From Amycolatopsis jiangsuensis (GTDB taxonomy: Bacteria > Actinomycetota > Actinomycetes > Mycobacteriales > Pseudonocardiaceae), in assembly GCF_014204865.1 (NCBI RefSeq), contig NZ_JACHMG010000001.1, positions 3,560,501 through 3,624,500 on the forward strand: a DNA stretch of 64,000 nt. Direction: 5' to 3'. A model generated the notes under the pieces. The model saw only the letters and a program-made list of their open reading frames with translations. It did no database searches and was not told the DNA's origin. Below, piece by piece: positions 7,500-17,000 of the stretch. The translations under genes and the position numbers were made by a program. Within the stretch, counting starts at the first letter, position 1. Each line of letters opens with the position of its first letter.

Positions 7500-8702
7500 T
7501 CAACCGGTGAACTGCACCAGCAGCCCTTCGACACTGCGCACCACTACGTGCGCGGCCGCACGCTCGGCCGGAGCTCGGTCAGGACGCTCCGCTTCGTGCC
7601 GCCAGCGGAGTACTGCGTCGAGACCGGCTTCGTAAACGTCTTGGGGATCGCTGCCGGTTTCGAGGCCGAGGCGTTCCTCCGGTGTTGTGCCCTGCGCGCC
7701 CAGCAGCTGCACTGCCTCCTCCGCGGGCTCACCGGACAACGCAGTGCGGCCACCACGGATGTCAGCGATCAGCCGTAGCTCACGAAAGTCGTGCGCGGTC
7801 GCCGAAAACCGCTCGACGCGCGCAGCGAGGCGATCACTGTACGGCCGTGGTTCGGCCTGCAGCACAGTCTCCAAACTGATGACCGCCGTCCGGGCGCGGA
7901 GCGCTTCGGCACGTGCGGCGAAACAGCCGGCGATGGTGTCCTGCAGTTCGCCGAGCCCGCTGCGACGCACGAGTTCAGCGGACAGCTTGAGCCTGTTGTC
8001 ACAACCCGTGCGAATCAACGTGAGCGCGAGCTTCACTCCGAACAGGCTGAACCGCGTGACGAGAGAACGCCGTGTCTCCGCCGACACCGGACCAGGGAAA
8101 GCCGGATCGGTGAACGCGTCAACGGAAAGCAGATACCGCTCCAGCTCCTCGCGCGGCACGGCCGCGAAGGCGGCCAGGAGTTCGAACTCGTCGTCGGTGG
8201 ACGCGCGCGCACCGTACCCGAGCTGCGCGGCCACGGCGATCACGCCCTGGAAACCACTGCACACCGGGTCTTCGCGCCACGCGCGACGCGCTAGCTGCTT
8301 CGCGGTGAGCAGCGCGTCGATCCGACCGGCGCCCGTCTCGTCGGCTCGCGCGAGCACCAGCACCGTGTCGACCGCAGTCTGTCGCGCGAAAGTCGAAGAC
8401 GCTGTCGGCCGGAGCGTGGTCAGCTCGTCCGGCTCGAGGTGTCGAAGCAGCTGTACCGACGCGTCGGTGAGAGTGGACGGCGAGGGGTCGTCCACGAGTT
8501 CGAGGTCGCGAAGCGCGCGCGACGGCCAATCACCGAGCGCTGCCGCAAGCGTGGTTTTCCCGGAGCCGGCGGCGCCGGTGACGCCTACGCGCAACGGCTC
8601 GTCGAGATGGTCGAGAGCTTCGCGCAACAACGCAGACGCGCGCCGGCTGTCTCGGTAAAATGCGCACGCGTCGGCCAGGAGCGTACGGACGTCCTCGGTC
8701 AC
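7500..8702 (-). CDS. IniC-like dynamin-family GTPase
   Basis: A 400-residue P-loop protein. The Walker A motif is GAAGSGKTT (residues 43-51), a VLVLARADETG segment follows at the place of the G4 motif, and a long helical stalk makes up the rest. In length, order and type it matches IniC of the mycobacterial iniBAC operon, whose dynamin-like products are thought to remodel or repair the inner membrane when cell-wall synthesis is inhibited. The canonical G4 N/TKxD is degenerate (ARAD), so GTP specificity may be weak. The GTG start overlaps the stop of the iniA-like gene (GTGA), so the two are coupled. Confidence 0.8.
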   Translation of the reverse strand: MTEDVRTLLADACAFYRDSRRASALLREALDHLDEPLRVGVTGAAGSGKTTLAAALGDWPSRALRDLELVDDPSPSTLTDASVQLLRHLEPDELTTLRPTASSTFARQTAVDTVLVLARADETGAGRIDALLTAKQLARRAWREDPVCSGFQGVIAVAAQLGYGARASTDDEFELLAAFAAVPREELERYLLSVDAFTDPAFPGPVSAETRRSLVTRFSLFGVKLALTLIRTGCDNRLKLSAELVRRSGLGELQDTIAGCFAARAEALRARTAVISLETVLQAEPRPYSDRLAARVERFSATAHDFRELRLIADIRGGRTALSGEPAEEAVQLLGAQGTTPEERLGLETGSDPQDVYEAGLDAVLRWRHEAERPDRAPAERAAAHVVVRSVEGLLVQFTG

Positions 8703-10471
8703 GCGGAAAGCTCCTTCGGTGCCCGTCCCGCGCGCAAGCCGAGCTCGCCCGCGCGCTGGTGCAACGCGGCGAGCCGGTCGATCTCACGGCGCAGCCGGGC
8801 AGTACGGCGTTCCCGCTCGGCCGAACCGGCGATGATCGTCTCGCGCTCGCGCGACAGCTCGTCGGCGAGATCGTCGGCAAGCGCGGTGAAATGGTCCCGC
8901 AACCTCCGCTGCACATGGCGGATCGCGTCGCGGCAGTCCTTGCTGAACCGCAGGAACACGTCGTCGACATGCCGTTGCGCGGTCATCTTCGCCACGGCCT
9001 GGCGACGTTGCAGCCGCATCCCGCCCTCGTCGCTGATCGTCTTCGCGGCGAACGCCACCCCGGCACCCAGTGAGATCGGGTTGAGCAGTGGCAGCCCGGC
9101 CAGACCGGTCACCAGTCCGAACATCAGCACCCCACCGTAGGAACCGCGGAGCCCGGTGAACGCCTTCTGGCCGATCTTGAACCGTTCGATGCGCGGCTGC
9201 CGGACCTCCGCGATCTGGTCGGCGCCGGACTCGGGCGGCGTCACCTCCGCGAGGTCGTACTGCACGCCGAAGGTCGCCGCCACGGCCTGCGCGATCCACT
9301 CCGCGCGGTCGGCGGTGAAGGTGTAGGTGGTCTCGACAGCCTCCGCGAGCGTGCGGTCCAGCCAGGGGCCGAATTCGTCCCACACCTTCACCGGATCACC
9401 CCGGTCGAACGTCTCATCGATCGTCTCGACGATCCGCCGGGTGCGCTCCCGGAGATCGTATTCGGCGTCCGACTGCAGATCGGCGATCTCGTCGGACAGC
9501 AGGTTCTGCCAGCGGCTGTTGCGGCGGCGGAGTTCGTCGGCCCGGCGCTGCGTGCGGTGCAGCAACGTGGCCTGGTCGACCCCGGCCTCCTGCCCGGCGG
9601 CCTCGGCACGCAGCCGTAACGTCTCCACGAGCTCGGCGGCCGCGGCCCGCACGCTCACCGCGGCCAGCAGCGCGGCGCGGGTTTCCGGCGGCTGCGAGAC
9701 CTGCCCGGCGATCCAGCCGAGCAGCTCCGGGAAGCCGGACCGGATGTTGAGCTCCTGGTCCCCCGCCTTCGCCGCGGCGAACCGGACGGTCGAGGACACC
9801 GGTAGCACGGCCGCGTCGATTCCCGCCTCGGACAGTGCCGCGCGGTTTCGTTCGGCGACCGCCCGCCAGCTGGGACAGACATCGATCTTGGTCAGCGCCA
9901 CCACGAGGTGCGGGCACCAGGTGCGGATGTGGTGCGCCAGGGCGAGCTCGGCAGGGCCGAGCTCCGTCGTGGCGTCGGAGACGAGGACGACCGCGTCCGC
10001 GTCGGCCAGCACGTCCAGTGCGGCCATCGTCCTCGGGGACCGCGGATCCCCGACCGCGGGCGTGTCGACGAGCACCAGGCCCGCGGAGAGCAGGTCCCGC
10101 GGCACGCCGACCTCGACACGCCGCAGCGAGCCGGCAGGCCGCGCGCCGACCTCTCCGGTCAGCCGTTCGACGGGCACCTCGACGCGTTCCTCGGCACGCC
10201 CGACGAGCGTCGCACCGGGTTCGGCGGCATAGCCGATCTCGACCGGAACCGCCGGGGTGGGTGCGTCGCCGACCGGGCAGACCGGTGCGTTGAGCACCGC
10301 GTTGACCAGGTAACCCTTGCCTTGTTTGGCGAACCCCAGCACCGCGATCCGGGGGCCTCTTGCCGGCCGGTCCCGGCGCCGGTGCAACCGCTGCGCCAAG
10401 TCCGCCCGGCCGTGCGCCCGGCAGGCATCCAAGGTCTCGTCGAGCACTTCGAGCCAAGCAGGAGCCGTCAC
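8699..10471 (-). CDS. IniA-like bacterial dynamin GTPase
   Basis: A large GTPase of about 590 residues. The G1 motif is GFAKQGKG (about 46-53), G3 is VDTPAVGDP and G4 is LTKID. A long helical stalk follows, with a hydrophobic glycine-rich paddle at about 460-500 (LVTGLAGLPLLNPISLGAGVAF split by short breaks) that would insert into membrane. This architecture is that of IniA, a dynamin-like protein known in mycobacteria to act on membranes. I propose the GTG at 10471 because the sequence upstream is not protein-like; no strong ribosome-binding site supports it. It is the second gene of an iniB-iniA-iniC operon and overlaps iniC by four bases. Confidence 0.82.
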   Translation of the reverse strand: MTAPAWLEVLDETLDACRAHGRADLAQRLHRRRDRPARGPRIAVLGFAKQGKGYLVNAVLNAPVCPVGDAPTPAVPVEIGYAAEPGATLVGRAEERVEVPVERLTGEVGARPAGSLRRVEVGVPRDLLSAGLVLVDTPAVGDPRSPRTMAALDVLADADAVVLVSDATTELGPAELALAHHIRTWCPHLVVALTKIDVCPSWRAVAERNRAALSEAGIDAAVLPVSSTVRFAAAKAGDQELNIRSGFPELLGWIAGQVSQPPETRAALLAAVSVRAAAAELVETLRLRAEAAGQEAGVDQATLLHRTQRRADELRRRNSRWQNLLSDEIADLQSDAEYDLRERTRRIVETIDETFDRGDPVKVWDEFGPWLDRTLAEAVETTYTFTADRAEWIAQAVAATFGVQYDLAEVTPPESGADQIAEVRQPRIERFKIGQKAFTGLRGSYGGVLMFGLVTGLAGLPLLNPISLGAGVAFAAKTISDEGGMRLQRRQAVAKMTAQRHVDDVFLRFSKDCRDAIRHVQRRLRDHFTALADDLADELSRERETIIAGSAERERRTARLRREIDRLAALHQRAGELGLRAGRAPKELSA

Positions 10472-10516
10472 GACGATGCAGTGTCCCCCAGGTACGGGGA
10501 GTATCGGAAGCGGGTG

Positions 10517-10553
10517 GTGGCTCCGCGGGCGCACCCAGCCCGCGGAGCCACCT
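10517..10553 (-). terminator. Strong hairpin between iniB-like and iniA-like genes
   Basis: A perfect 15-bp GC-rich stem (GGTGGCTCCGCGGGC against its complement) with a 7-nt loop lies 27 bases after the iniB-like stop and 46 bases before the iniA-like start. No U-tract follows on the minus strand. It is therefore more likely a partial terminator or an mRNA-stabilising hairpin that lets the repetitive IniB protein be made in excess over the GTPases. This role is inferred. Confidence 0.6.
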
Positions 10554-10579
10554 CCGGTACGGCGCTATTCAGCCTCTGT

Positions 10580-12010
10580 TCAGAGGGAAAGGTGCAGCTC
10601 GCCGCCGCCGTGCGAGGTCTCGGCACCTGCGTGCAGGTCCAGGCCGAGCCCGTCGTGAGCGGCGTCGGACACCGAGGACACGGTGTCGTGAACGGCGCTG
10701 ACCCCGGCGTCGGTGCCGTGGTGCACCGCGGTGTCGGCGCCGGCGCGCTCGGCACCGAGGTCCGGCGCGCTGTGCGAGAGCGACTGGACCTGATCGGTCG
10801 CGGTGTCCGCGACGTGGTTCAGGCTCTGCGCGCTGAGCGCGCCGGACAGGCTGCCGACGTGCCCGGTGGCGGTGCCGACCAGGTCGCTGACGTGACCCGC
10901 CGCGCCGCCACCGGCCTCGGCCAGGTGGTCGGCCATCTCGCCGGCCGGCTGCGCGGCAGCCGCGACGTCACCGGTGGACACCGGCGACGCGTCGGCGACC
11001 TGCCCAGCCACGTCCTGCGCCTGCCCGGCTACGTCCTGCGCCTGCCCGGCTGCCCCGGCGATACCGGCCGTACCGGCTGCTTGCGCGACCGGGGCGGAGT
11101 CCAGCCCGTGGGACAGGTCGTCACCGAGGGAGAACACATTGGCCGGGTCCTGCGCAATCCCGCTGACCGAGCCGATGGCGTCCTGCACCTCGCCGGCCCC
11201 CGGCACGGACGGCAGGTCGCCCGTGGGCAGACCGGGCACCGCGGGAACCGCGGGGATCCCCGGCACCGCCGGCACCCCGGGCGCACCCGAACCGACCGGC
11301 ACACCCGGCACGGACGGCGCACCCGAGCCGGCCGGAACACCGGGCAGGCCGGGCACCGAGGGCAGCTCGCCGACAGCCGGCAACCCGGGCACCGAAGGAA
11401 GCCCACCGACATCAGGCAGCCCAGGCACGTCACCGGCCGAGGGCAGCCCCGGCACCGAAGGCAGCCCACCAACGTCAGGCAGCCCAGGCACGTCACCGGC
11501 CGAGGGCAGCCCCGGCACCGAAGGCAGCCCACCAACGTCAGGCAGCCCAGGCACGTCACCGGCCGAGGGCAGCGACGGCAGCCCCGGCACCGAAGGCAGC
11601 TCACCGACACCCGGAAGCCCCGGCACCGGCGAAGGCTCACCGGCGCCGGTCACGTTCGCCAGGTCGCCGGTCGAAGGCAACGACGGCAGGCCCGGCACGG
11701 ACGGGGCGCCGACCGCGGGGAGGCCGAGGGACGCGGTGAGGGCCTGGAGCTGGTCGATGGCACCCTGGGGACCGTCCGAGACGGCACCGGTCAGGTCGCC
11801 CGCCTGCGGCAGCTGGCCGAGCGCGGCCGCGTTGTCCACCGGGATGTAGTCGAGTACCAGCGGGAGGACGTCGTGCACATCGGCGGCGCTGATGTCACCG
11901 AGCCCGGCGGCGGCGAGCGCCGACTGCGGGTCCTGGCCGAACGAAGCCAGCGCGGCCGGGTCGCTGAGCAGGGTGAGCGTGAAGTCGTGCAGAGTCTGCA
12001 CCGGGTCCAT
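10580..12010 (-). CDS. IniB-like protein with Gly/Pro/Val tandem repeats
   Basis: The 476-residue product starts with a compact IniB-type N-terminal domain (LHDFTLTLLSDPAALASF, residues about 6-50). A long low-complexity region built from PGLP, GLPSVP and GDVPGLPDV units follows, then an Ala/Gly/Asp/His-rich tail. There is no signal peptide. Three nearly exact 21-residue repeats lie in the middle. Mycobacterial IniB is of similar length and also Gly/Ala rich; it heads the iniBAC operon induced by cell-wall inhibitors. The start at 12010 has GGAG nine bases upstream. The gene is divergent from the Hsp70-like gene. Confidence 0.82.
   Translation of the reverse strand: MDPVQTLHDFTLTLLSDPAALASFGQDPQSALAAAGLGDISAADVHDVLPLVLDYIPVDNAAALGQLPQAGDLTGAVSDGPQGAIDQLQALTASLGLPAVGAPSVPGLPSLPSTGDLANVTGAGEPSPVPGLPGVGELPSVPGLPSLPSAGDVPGLPDVGGLPSVPGLPSAGDVPGLPDVGGLPSVPGLPSAGDVPGLPDVGGLPSVPGLPAVGELPSVPGLPGVPAGSGAPSVPGVPVGSGAPGVPAVPGIPAVPAVPGLPTGDLPSVPGAGEVQDAIGSVSGIAQDPANVFSLGDDLSHGLDSAPVAQAAGTAGIAGAAGQAQDVAGQAQDVAGQVADASPVSTGDVAAAAQPAGEMADHLAEAGGGAAGHVSDLVGTATGHVGSLSGALSAQSLNHVADTATDQVQSLSHSAPDLGAERAGADTAVHHGTDAGVSAVHDTVSSVSDAAHDGLGLDLHAGAETSHGGGELHLSL
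11399..11575. repeat. 63-bp tandem repeat in the iniB-like gene
   Basis: A 63-bp unit recurs with identical phase at 11429, 11492 and 11555, preceded by a slightly diverged partial copy. It encodes 21 residues (SAGDVPGLPDVGGLPSVPGLP in pieces of PGLP-type blocks). Because 63 is a multiple of three, copy-number change keeps the frame open, so this is a candidate length-variable tract. Confidence 0.85.
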
Positions 12011-12311
12011 GGGGGGGATCTCCACTTGTCGTCTTACGGGGAAAGCCCGACCCTCCCCGGCCGGGCTGGCGATCAAGGTAGGGAGGGGGCACCCCCGCTC
12101 ACATCGGGGTTTACACCCAGTCGCGCCTCGCTCAGCCGTTAGGGGGTCGATATGAGATCGTTAGGGAGTTAGGGGATAGGACACGCGGAACCCGGTTGGG
12201 TTAAATCCGACCCCACTCTTGCCCGATTAACTCAAACGGGTGAGGATGCGTACTCGTTCCGTGATTGCGCCACCTGGCCCAGCCCTGCTGCGACGAAGGG
12301 AGGAAGCGGCG
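12011..12311. promoter_or_regulatory. Divergent iniB / hsp70-like control region with GTTAGGG repeats
   Basis: A 301-bp non-coding spacer between the divergent iniB-like and Hsp70-like genes. Three direct copies of GTTAGGG lie at 12138, 12160 and 12168, and the last continues as GGGGATAGG, reminiscent of a MalT box. An AACCC/GGGTT inverted repeat follows at about 12190-12203. The neighbouring regulator is MalT/IniR-like, and MalT-type proteins bind arrays of short direct repeats. These repeats are therefore good candidates for its operator. Promoter elements were not assigned. Confidence 0.55.
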
Positions 12312-14051
12312 GTGCCCCACGTGCTCGGCATCGATGTCGGACCGGCCCGGACCCACGCCGCGACCCGTCACGGAAACGGCGAGCGGTGGGCCGATCCGGA
12401 ACCCCTGTGGCTGGGTGACACCGGCCCCGCCGCCGCGACCGCGCTCTTCCTCGACGACGAGGGTTACCTGCTCACCGGCGATGCCGCCGCGGGAGCGGGC
12501 GCCGGCGAGCCGTCCCGCTTGATCACCGGGTTCCACCGTCGCATCGGCGACGACGTCCCGATGTTCGTGGGCGGCGAACCGTTCACCCCGGAATCACTGA
12601 CCACCGTCGTCGTCGAAGGCGTCGCGGACCTCGCGAACGACGGCACGAGCCCGGCACCCCAGCACCTCGTCGTCACCCACCCCGGTGACTGGGGCGGTTA
12701 CCGTCGCGAACTCCTGCGCCAAGCACTGGCCGACGCCGGCTTCCGCGCGGCGACGCTCGTACCCAGCGCGGTCGCCGCGCTGTACGCGCACCTTCCACAC
12801 CCGGGCCCGGACGACCGGACAGCCGCGGTGTGTGAATTCGGCCCGGACGGCGTCACGATCACGCTGGCGACCTCGTCCGGCGCGGGTGGCTGGATTTCCC
12901 GCACCAGCACCGAGGGGGTGGCGCCCGCAGCCGCGGTGAGCAACGCGTTCGCCCTGGCCCACGCCGCCGCCGTCACCCCGGAAGCACTGGCCGGCATCGT
13001 CTTCTGCGGAGAACCCGGCCCCGGCACACTGCCCAGTCGCCTACCGTGCCCGGTGTTCGCCGACCCGCACCCCGCCCTGACCGCCGCCACCGGCGCAGCC
13101 GTCCTGGCCTCGCAACGAACCGGCGCCCTACCCTCCCAGCGCCCGGGCATCCCACGACACCCCGACGCCACCCGAGCCCCCGCCGCCCCACGCGAAACCG
13201 ACGACGCCCTACTGCAAGACCCCGATGCCCGGACACCACATCGTCCCGACGCACACGGCCCGGGCGCGCACGACACCGACACACAGGGCCGCAACGCGCA
13301 AGGTCGCAACGCACACGGCGCAGACACACACGGCCCCGACGCGCGGGGACGCAACACGCAAGGCCGCGACACTCACCGCGGCGCCGACACACCGGGTCGC
13401 AACACGCAAGGCCGCAACGCACACGGCGCAGACACACACGACCGCGATACACAGGGGCGCAACGCACCCGGCGCCGACGTACACGGCCCCGACCCGCGCG
13501 GGCGCAACGCACAGGGCGCAGACGTGGAGCGCCGCGACGCGCACGGCGCCGACGCCCGAACCCGGCGCTCGCCCGACGCCGTTGCGGAGCCGGGCGGCGC
13601 GCTCGCACCGTCGGACCAGCGTTCCGGTGCGCTCACTCGGTCCGAGCGGCGTACCGGCACTTGCGCAGCGTCCCGAACCGGCTCCCGCGCCCGGCAGCCT
13701 CACGGCCGCGATCCACGCCGCCACGACGTCCTCGACCAGTCCGTCCGGCCCGGCGCGGAGACCGTTTTGCTGCCGCGCGTCGACGAGCTTGCCGACCTGC
13801 CCGAGCGGCCCGAACGGCCGCCGGTCGAGATCACCCCGTTCGAACTGCCCGAGCCCGAAGGTGTCGCGAAACTGTTCCGCCGGTGGCGTCCGCTCGCCGC
13901 CGCGGCCGCCGTGCTCGCGATCGCCGCGTCCGTCCTGATCGCCACCCTGTCGTCGCATCCGGCGACAGCCGACCGAAATCCCGTCCCTCCCCCTGCCCCG
14001 AGCTCGTGCAGCCGCCCGGCCACGGCTCCCTCCGGTGAAGGTCACTGTTGA
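12312..14051 (+). CDS. Hsp70-like ATPase domain protein with repeat linker and C-terminal membrane anchor
   Basis: A 579-residue protein. Residues 1-270 form an actin/Hsp70-type fold starting LGIDVGPARTHAA (phosphate 1 loop) with VVTHPGDWGGYRRELLRQAL further on, as in actinobacterial Hsp70-family proteins. A linker of about 100 residues is made of five-residue repeats (HGADT, QGRNA, HGPDA). One transmembrane helix lies at about 525-548 with a short tail outside. There is no substrate-binding domain, so it is not a true DnaK. The GTG start has GGGAGG upstream. It is coupled to the LuxR regulator by a 4-base overlap, suggesting that the pair forms a membrane sensor and regulator for the iniBAC-like operon. 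Confidence 0.78.
   Translation: MPHVLGIDVGPARTHAATRHGNGERWADPEPLWLGDTGPAAATALFLDDEGYLLTGDAAAGAGAGEPSRLITGFHRRIGDDVPMFVGGEPFTPESLTTVVVEGVADLANDGTSPAPQHLVVTHPGDWGGYRRELLRQALADAGFRAATLVPSAVAALYAHLPHPGPDDRTAAVCEFGPDGVTITLATSSGAGGWISRTSTEGVAPAAAVSNAFALAHAAAVTPEALAGIVFCGEPGPGTLPSRLPCPVFADPHPALTAATGAAVLASQRTGALPSQRPGIPRHPDATRAPAAPRETDDALLQDPDARTPHRPDAHGPGAHDTDTQGRNAQGRNAHGADTHGPDARGRNTQGRDTHRGADTPGRNTQGRNAHGADTHDRDTQGRNAPGADVHGPDPRGRNAQGADVERRDAHGADARTRRSPDAVAEPGGALAPSDQRSGALTRSERRTGTCAASRTGSRARQPHGRDPRRHDVLDQSVRPGAETVLLPRVDELADLPERPERPPVEITPFELPEPEGVAKLFRRWRPLAAAAAVLAIAASVLIATLSSHPATADRNPVPPPAPSSCSRPATAPSGEGHC
13252..13562. repeat. 15-bp minisatellite coding for pentapeptide units
   Basis: About twenty imperfect 15-bp units encode five-residue blocks of the type [QHR]G[RAP][DN][TA]. 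They form the linker of the Hsp70-like protein. The pattern is not the classical A(D/N)LXX pentapeptide fold because the central leucine is absent. Units such as HGADT and QGRNA recur several times, which indicates recent slippage or unequal exchange. Confidence 0.8.
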
Positions 14052-17000
14052 ACGCACTGCTGGCGAAAACCGACACCGTGCACCCCGCGGCCCGCCGGCT
14101 GTTCGCGGGACACAACGCCTCCGCGACCCCAGTCCGGCTGGTCGTCGTCGCTCCCGGTGGCTACGGCAAAACCGCCCTCCTGGACGCGCTGGACCGCGGT
14201 TACCGAGCAGCGGGCGTCGATGCCACCCTGATCGACGACGCAGACCAGCTCGACGACGAAAACCTGGCGAAGCTCACGATGCTGGCCGCCTCCACCGACG
14301 GCCCGCTCGTGGTGGCGCACCGCCCGAACCCGCGCGCCGACGCCCTGCGTGGCCTGGGCGAAACGTTCCTGCTGCCCGCACTGGAGGTGGACGAGGTCGC
14401 CGAACTCGCCCGCCATCTGACCGGCCACACCGTGAACCCCACCGAAGCCGCCGCGCTGCATACCCGTACCGGCGGGGTCCCACGGCTGGTCGAACGCGTC
14501 GTGACGAATCGATGGGACGACTTCCGCACCGACTTGGCCGCACTGGACGACGACGTGCTGCGTTACCTCATCGCGTCCGAAGCCGGAGCAAGCCGCAATC
14601 TGGACCTGCTGTGCGCATTGCTGAAACGCACGCCGCACGCGCTGTCCGTGGTCGTGGACGGTGCCCGCGCGACCGGCCTGCTGGATCCCGAAGACGCGCT
14701 GCTGCCCGTCGCCGCGCAAGTCGTACGCACCTACGCCCCTCCCGCTCGGCGCTTGGCTGTCGTACAGCAGCTCGTGGAAACCCAGCTACGCCGAGGCCTG
14801 CCGATACTCGACCTCGCGTGCGCGCTGCTGGACGCGGGCAGCTCCGGCGCCTCCGCAGCGACCGCGTTCGCCACCGCGGCCCACGAAGCGCTGCCCAACG
14901 ACCTGAAACTCGCCGCCCGCCTCTTCGAAGCAGCCACCGACGCAGGCGCCCATGACGCAGCGACCACCACCGGCTGGGCCCGAGCCGCGGCACTGTCCGG
15001 AGACTTGGACACAGCCCTGCGCCTGGGCGACGGCATGCTGTCCGACGAGAACCCGGAGTCCCGTGCCGCAGGAGCGGAGATAGCCGCCACCGTCCTGGCC
15101 CACCGGGGCGAACTGGCCCGAAGCGCCGAGCTCTACCGCTGGGCAGCTGCCACCGACAACACCCAACGCTCCATCACCGCACCGACGTACGCACCGCGCC
15201 AGCCGCAACCCCACCCGTCGGCGCCCCACGCGCCTACCGAAACCCACACCCCGCCTCAGCCGTGCGCAACGTCACCAGCCCATGCCGCGGCACCCTCCTC
15301 CGCAGCGCCCACCCCAGCGACGTACTCCACGTCGCCCGCCCAAGCTCCGGGGCCCTATCCCCCACCCCCAGCGCGCGCCTCAGCGAGCTATCCCACACCG
15401 CCAACCCACGCTTCGGCGCCGGATGCCACAGTGCAAGCCGATACCCCGGTGCCCTACTCGACGCCGCCCGATCACGCGCCCTCGGTCCCGCATTCCGCAG
15501 CATCCGCGCACGCCGCATCGGCCGACCCCACGTCACCGGCGGGCTTTGATCCGTCGCAGGTGCCGGTGGCGTCCTCGATCGGCGAGACTCCGATCCAACC
15601 GGACACTTCGTTGTCCGCGGCCCCCGATCACCACACCGTCGGCCTCGTCGCCGGGCATGACGACCTCGCCTCCGGCGGACCGCACTACCTCGATCAGGGC
15701 GTCCTCGGCGACGGTTCACGCTCTCCGCGTGCTTTTCCCGGAAGTCACGCCGTCGGGGAGAGCTATCGGTGGGCCGGGCCCGGCGCGGTCGATGCCTTCG
15801 CCGCGATCACGCTCGTCGGCACCGGACAGGTCGCTGGTGGACGCGCGCTCGCGGAAGCTCCTGTCCCCGGGGTGGCGCCGACGTTGTTCACCGGCGCGGT
15901 GACGCGGACCGCGAACGGCATAGTGGAATCGGTGACCGGTCACGGCACCGAGGCGCTGCCGGAACTCGTCGGAGCCGCGGCGATGCTCGAACCGGCCTTC
16001 GCCGGAGCGCCGCTGCCGGACAGCCCGGCCGCGCTCGCCGCGCTCGCCGGTCTGCACTCGGGGGAGCTGGCTCTCGCGGAGTCGGTACTGCAGCGCGCGC
16101 TGGCCAACGGAGTCGGCGGCGACCTGCTCGTCCCTCGCCACCGGCTGCTGCTCGGCTGGGTCGCCATGACCGGTGGCCACCTCGCCACGGCGGCCGAACA
16201 CCGGGACGCCGTGGCCGGCACCAAGCTGGAAGCCCGCGACGAGCTGTTCTTCGCCACGCTCGAACTGGGCATCGCCCGGCGGACGAGCGACCTCGTCGGC
16301 CTCCAGCAGTCGTGGGACCGCGCTTACCAGGCGTCCATGCGCCAGCAAGTGGACCTTTTCACCCTGCTCCCGCTGGGAGAGCTGGCGATCGCCGCCGCGC
16401 GAACCGGCGCGCACGCGAAACTCTCCCGTCGTCTGGAGCGAGCCCACGCGATGCTCGGCCAGCTCGGTTACCCTCCATTGTGGACGGTCTCGCTGTGCTG
16501 GCACGAACTCCACGCCTCGATCACTTCGGAGGATCGCGCGGCTGCCGAACGGCAGCTCTCCGCACTGGCCGGGTTCGCGGACTGTGGACGCTATCCGGCC
16601 GCGCTCGCCCGCGCCGCGAAATGCTGGCTTTCGGTGGTCGGCGGCGCCTTCGATCCGGACGAGATCTCCGCAGCCGCCGCGGAGCTGCACGAGCTCGATC
16701 TTTGCTGGGACGCCGCCCGGCTGGCCGGACAGGCCGCGATCCGCACCTCCGACCGCAAGGCGATGGTCCAGCTCCTGGAAGCAGCCCGCCAGTTCCAGGG
16801 CACCACCGGTCGTCTCGAGTCTCCTGCCCCGGCCGCCGGCACCGTCCCTGGGCTCAGTGTCCTGAGCGAACGAGAGCTGGAGGTCGCGCGCCTGGTGGTC
16901 GACGGCCTGACCTACAAGCAGGCGGGCAGCAAACTCTTCATCTCCGGCAAGACCGTGGAACACCACATGGCCCGCATCCGCGGCAAGCTCGGCGCCTCCG

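Noticed and set aside
11399-11575. Regular repeats that might suggest a CRISPR array
   Set aside because: The units are contiguous with no unique spacers, in frame, and code for Pro/Gly repeats of the IniB-like protein.
9908-12142. 744-codon plus-strand frame across the iniB/iniA genes
   Set aside because: It is the antisense of the tandem-repeat iniB-like gene; its RHRRQPTNVRQP-type repeats mirror the 63-bp repeats and have no family resemblance.
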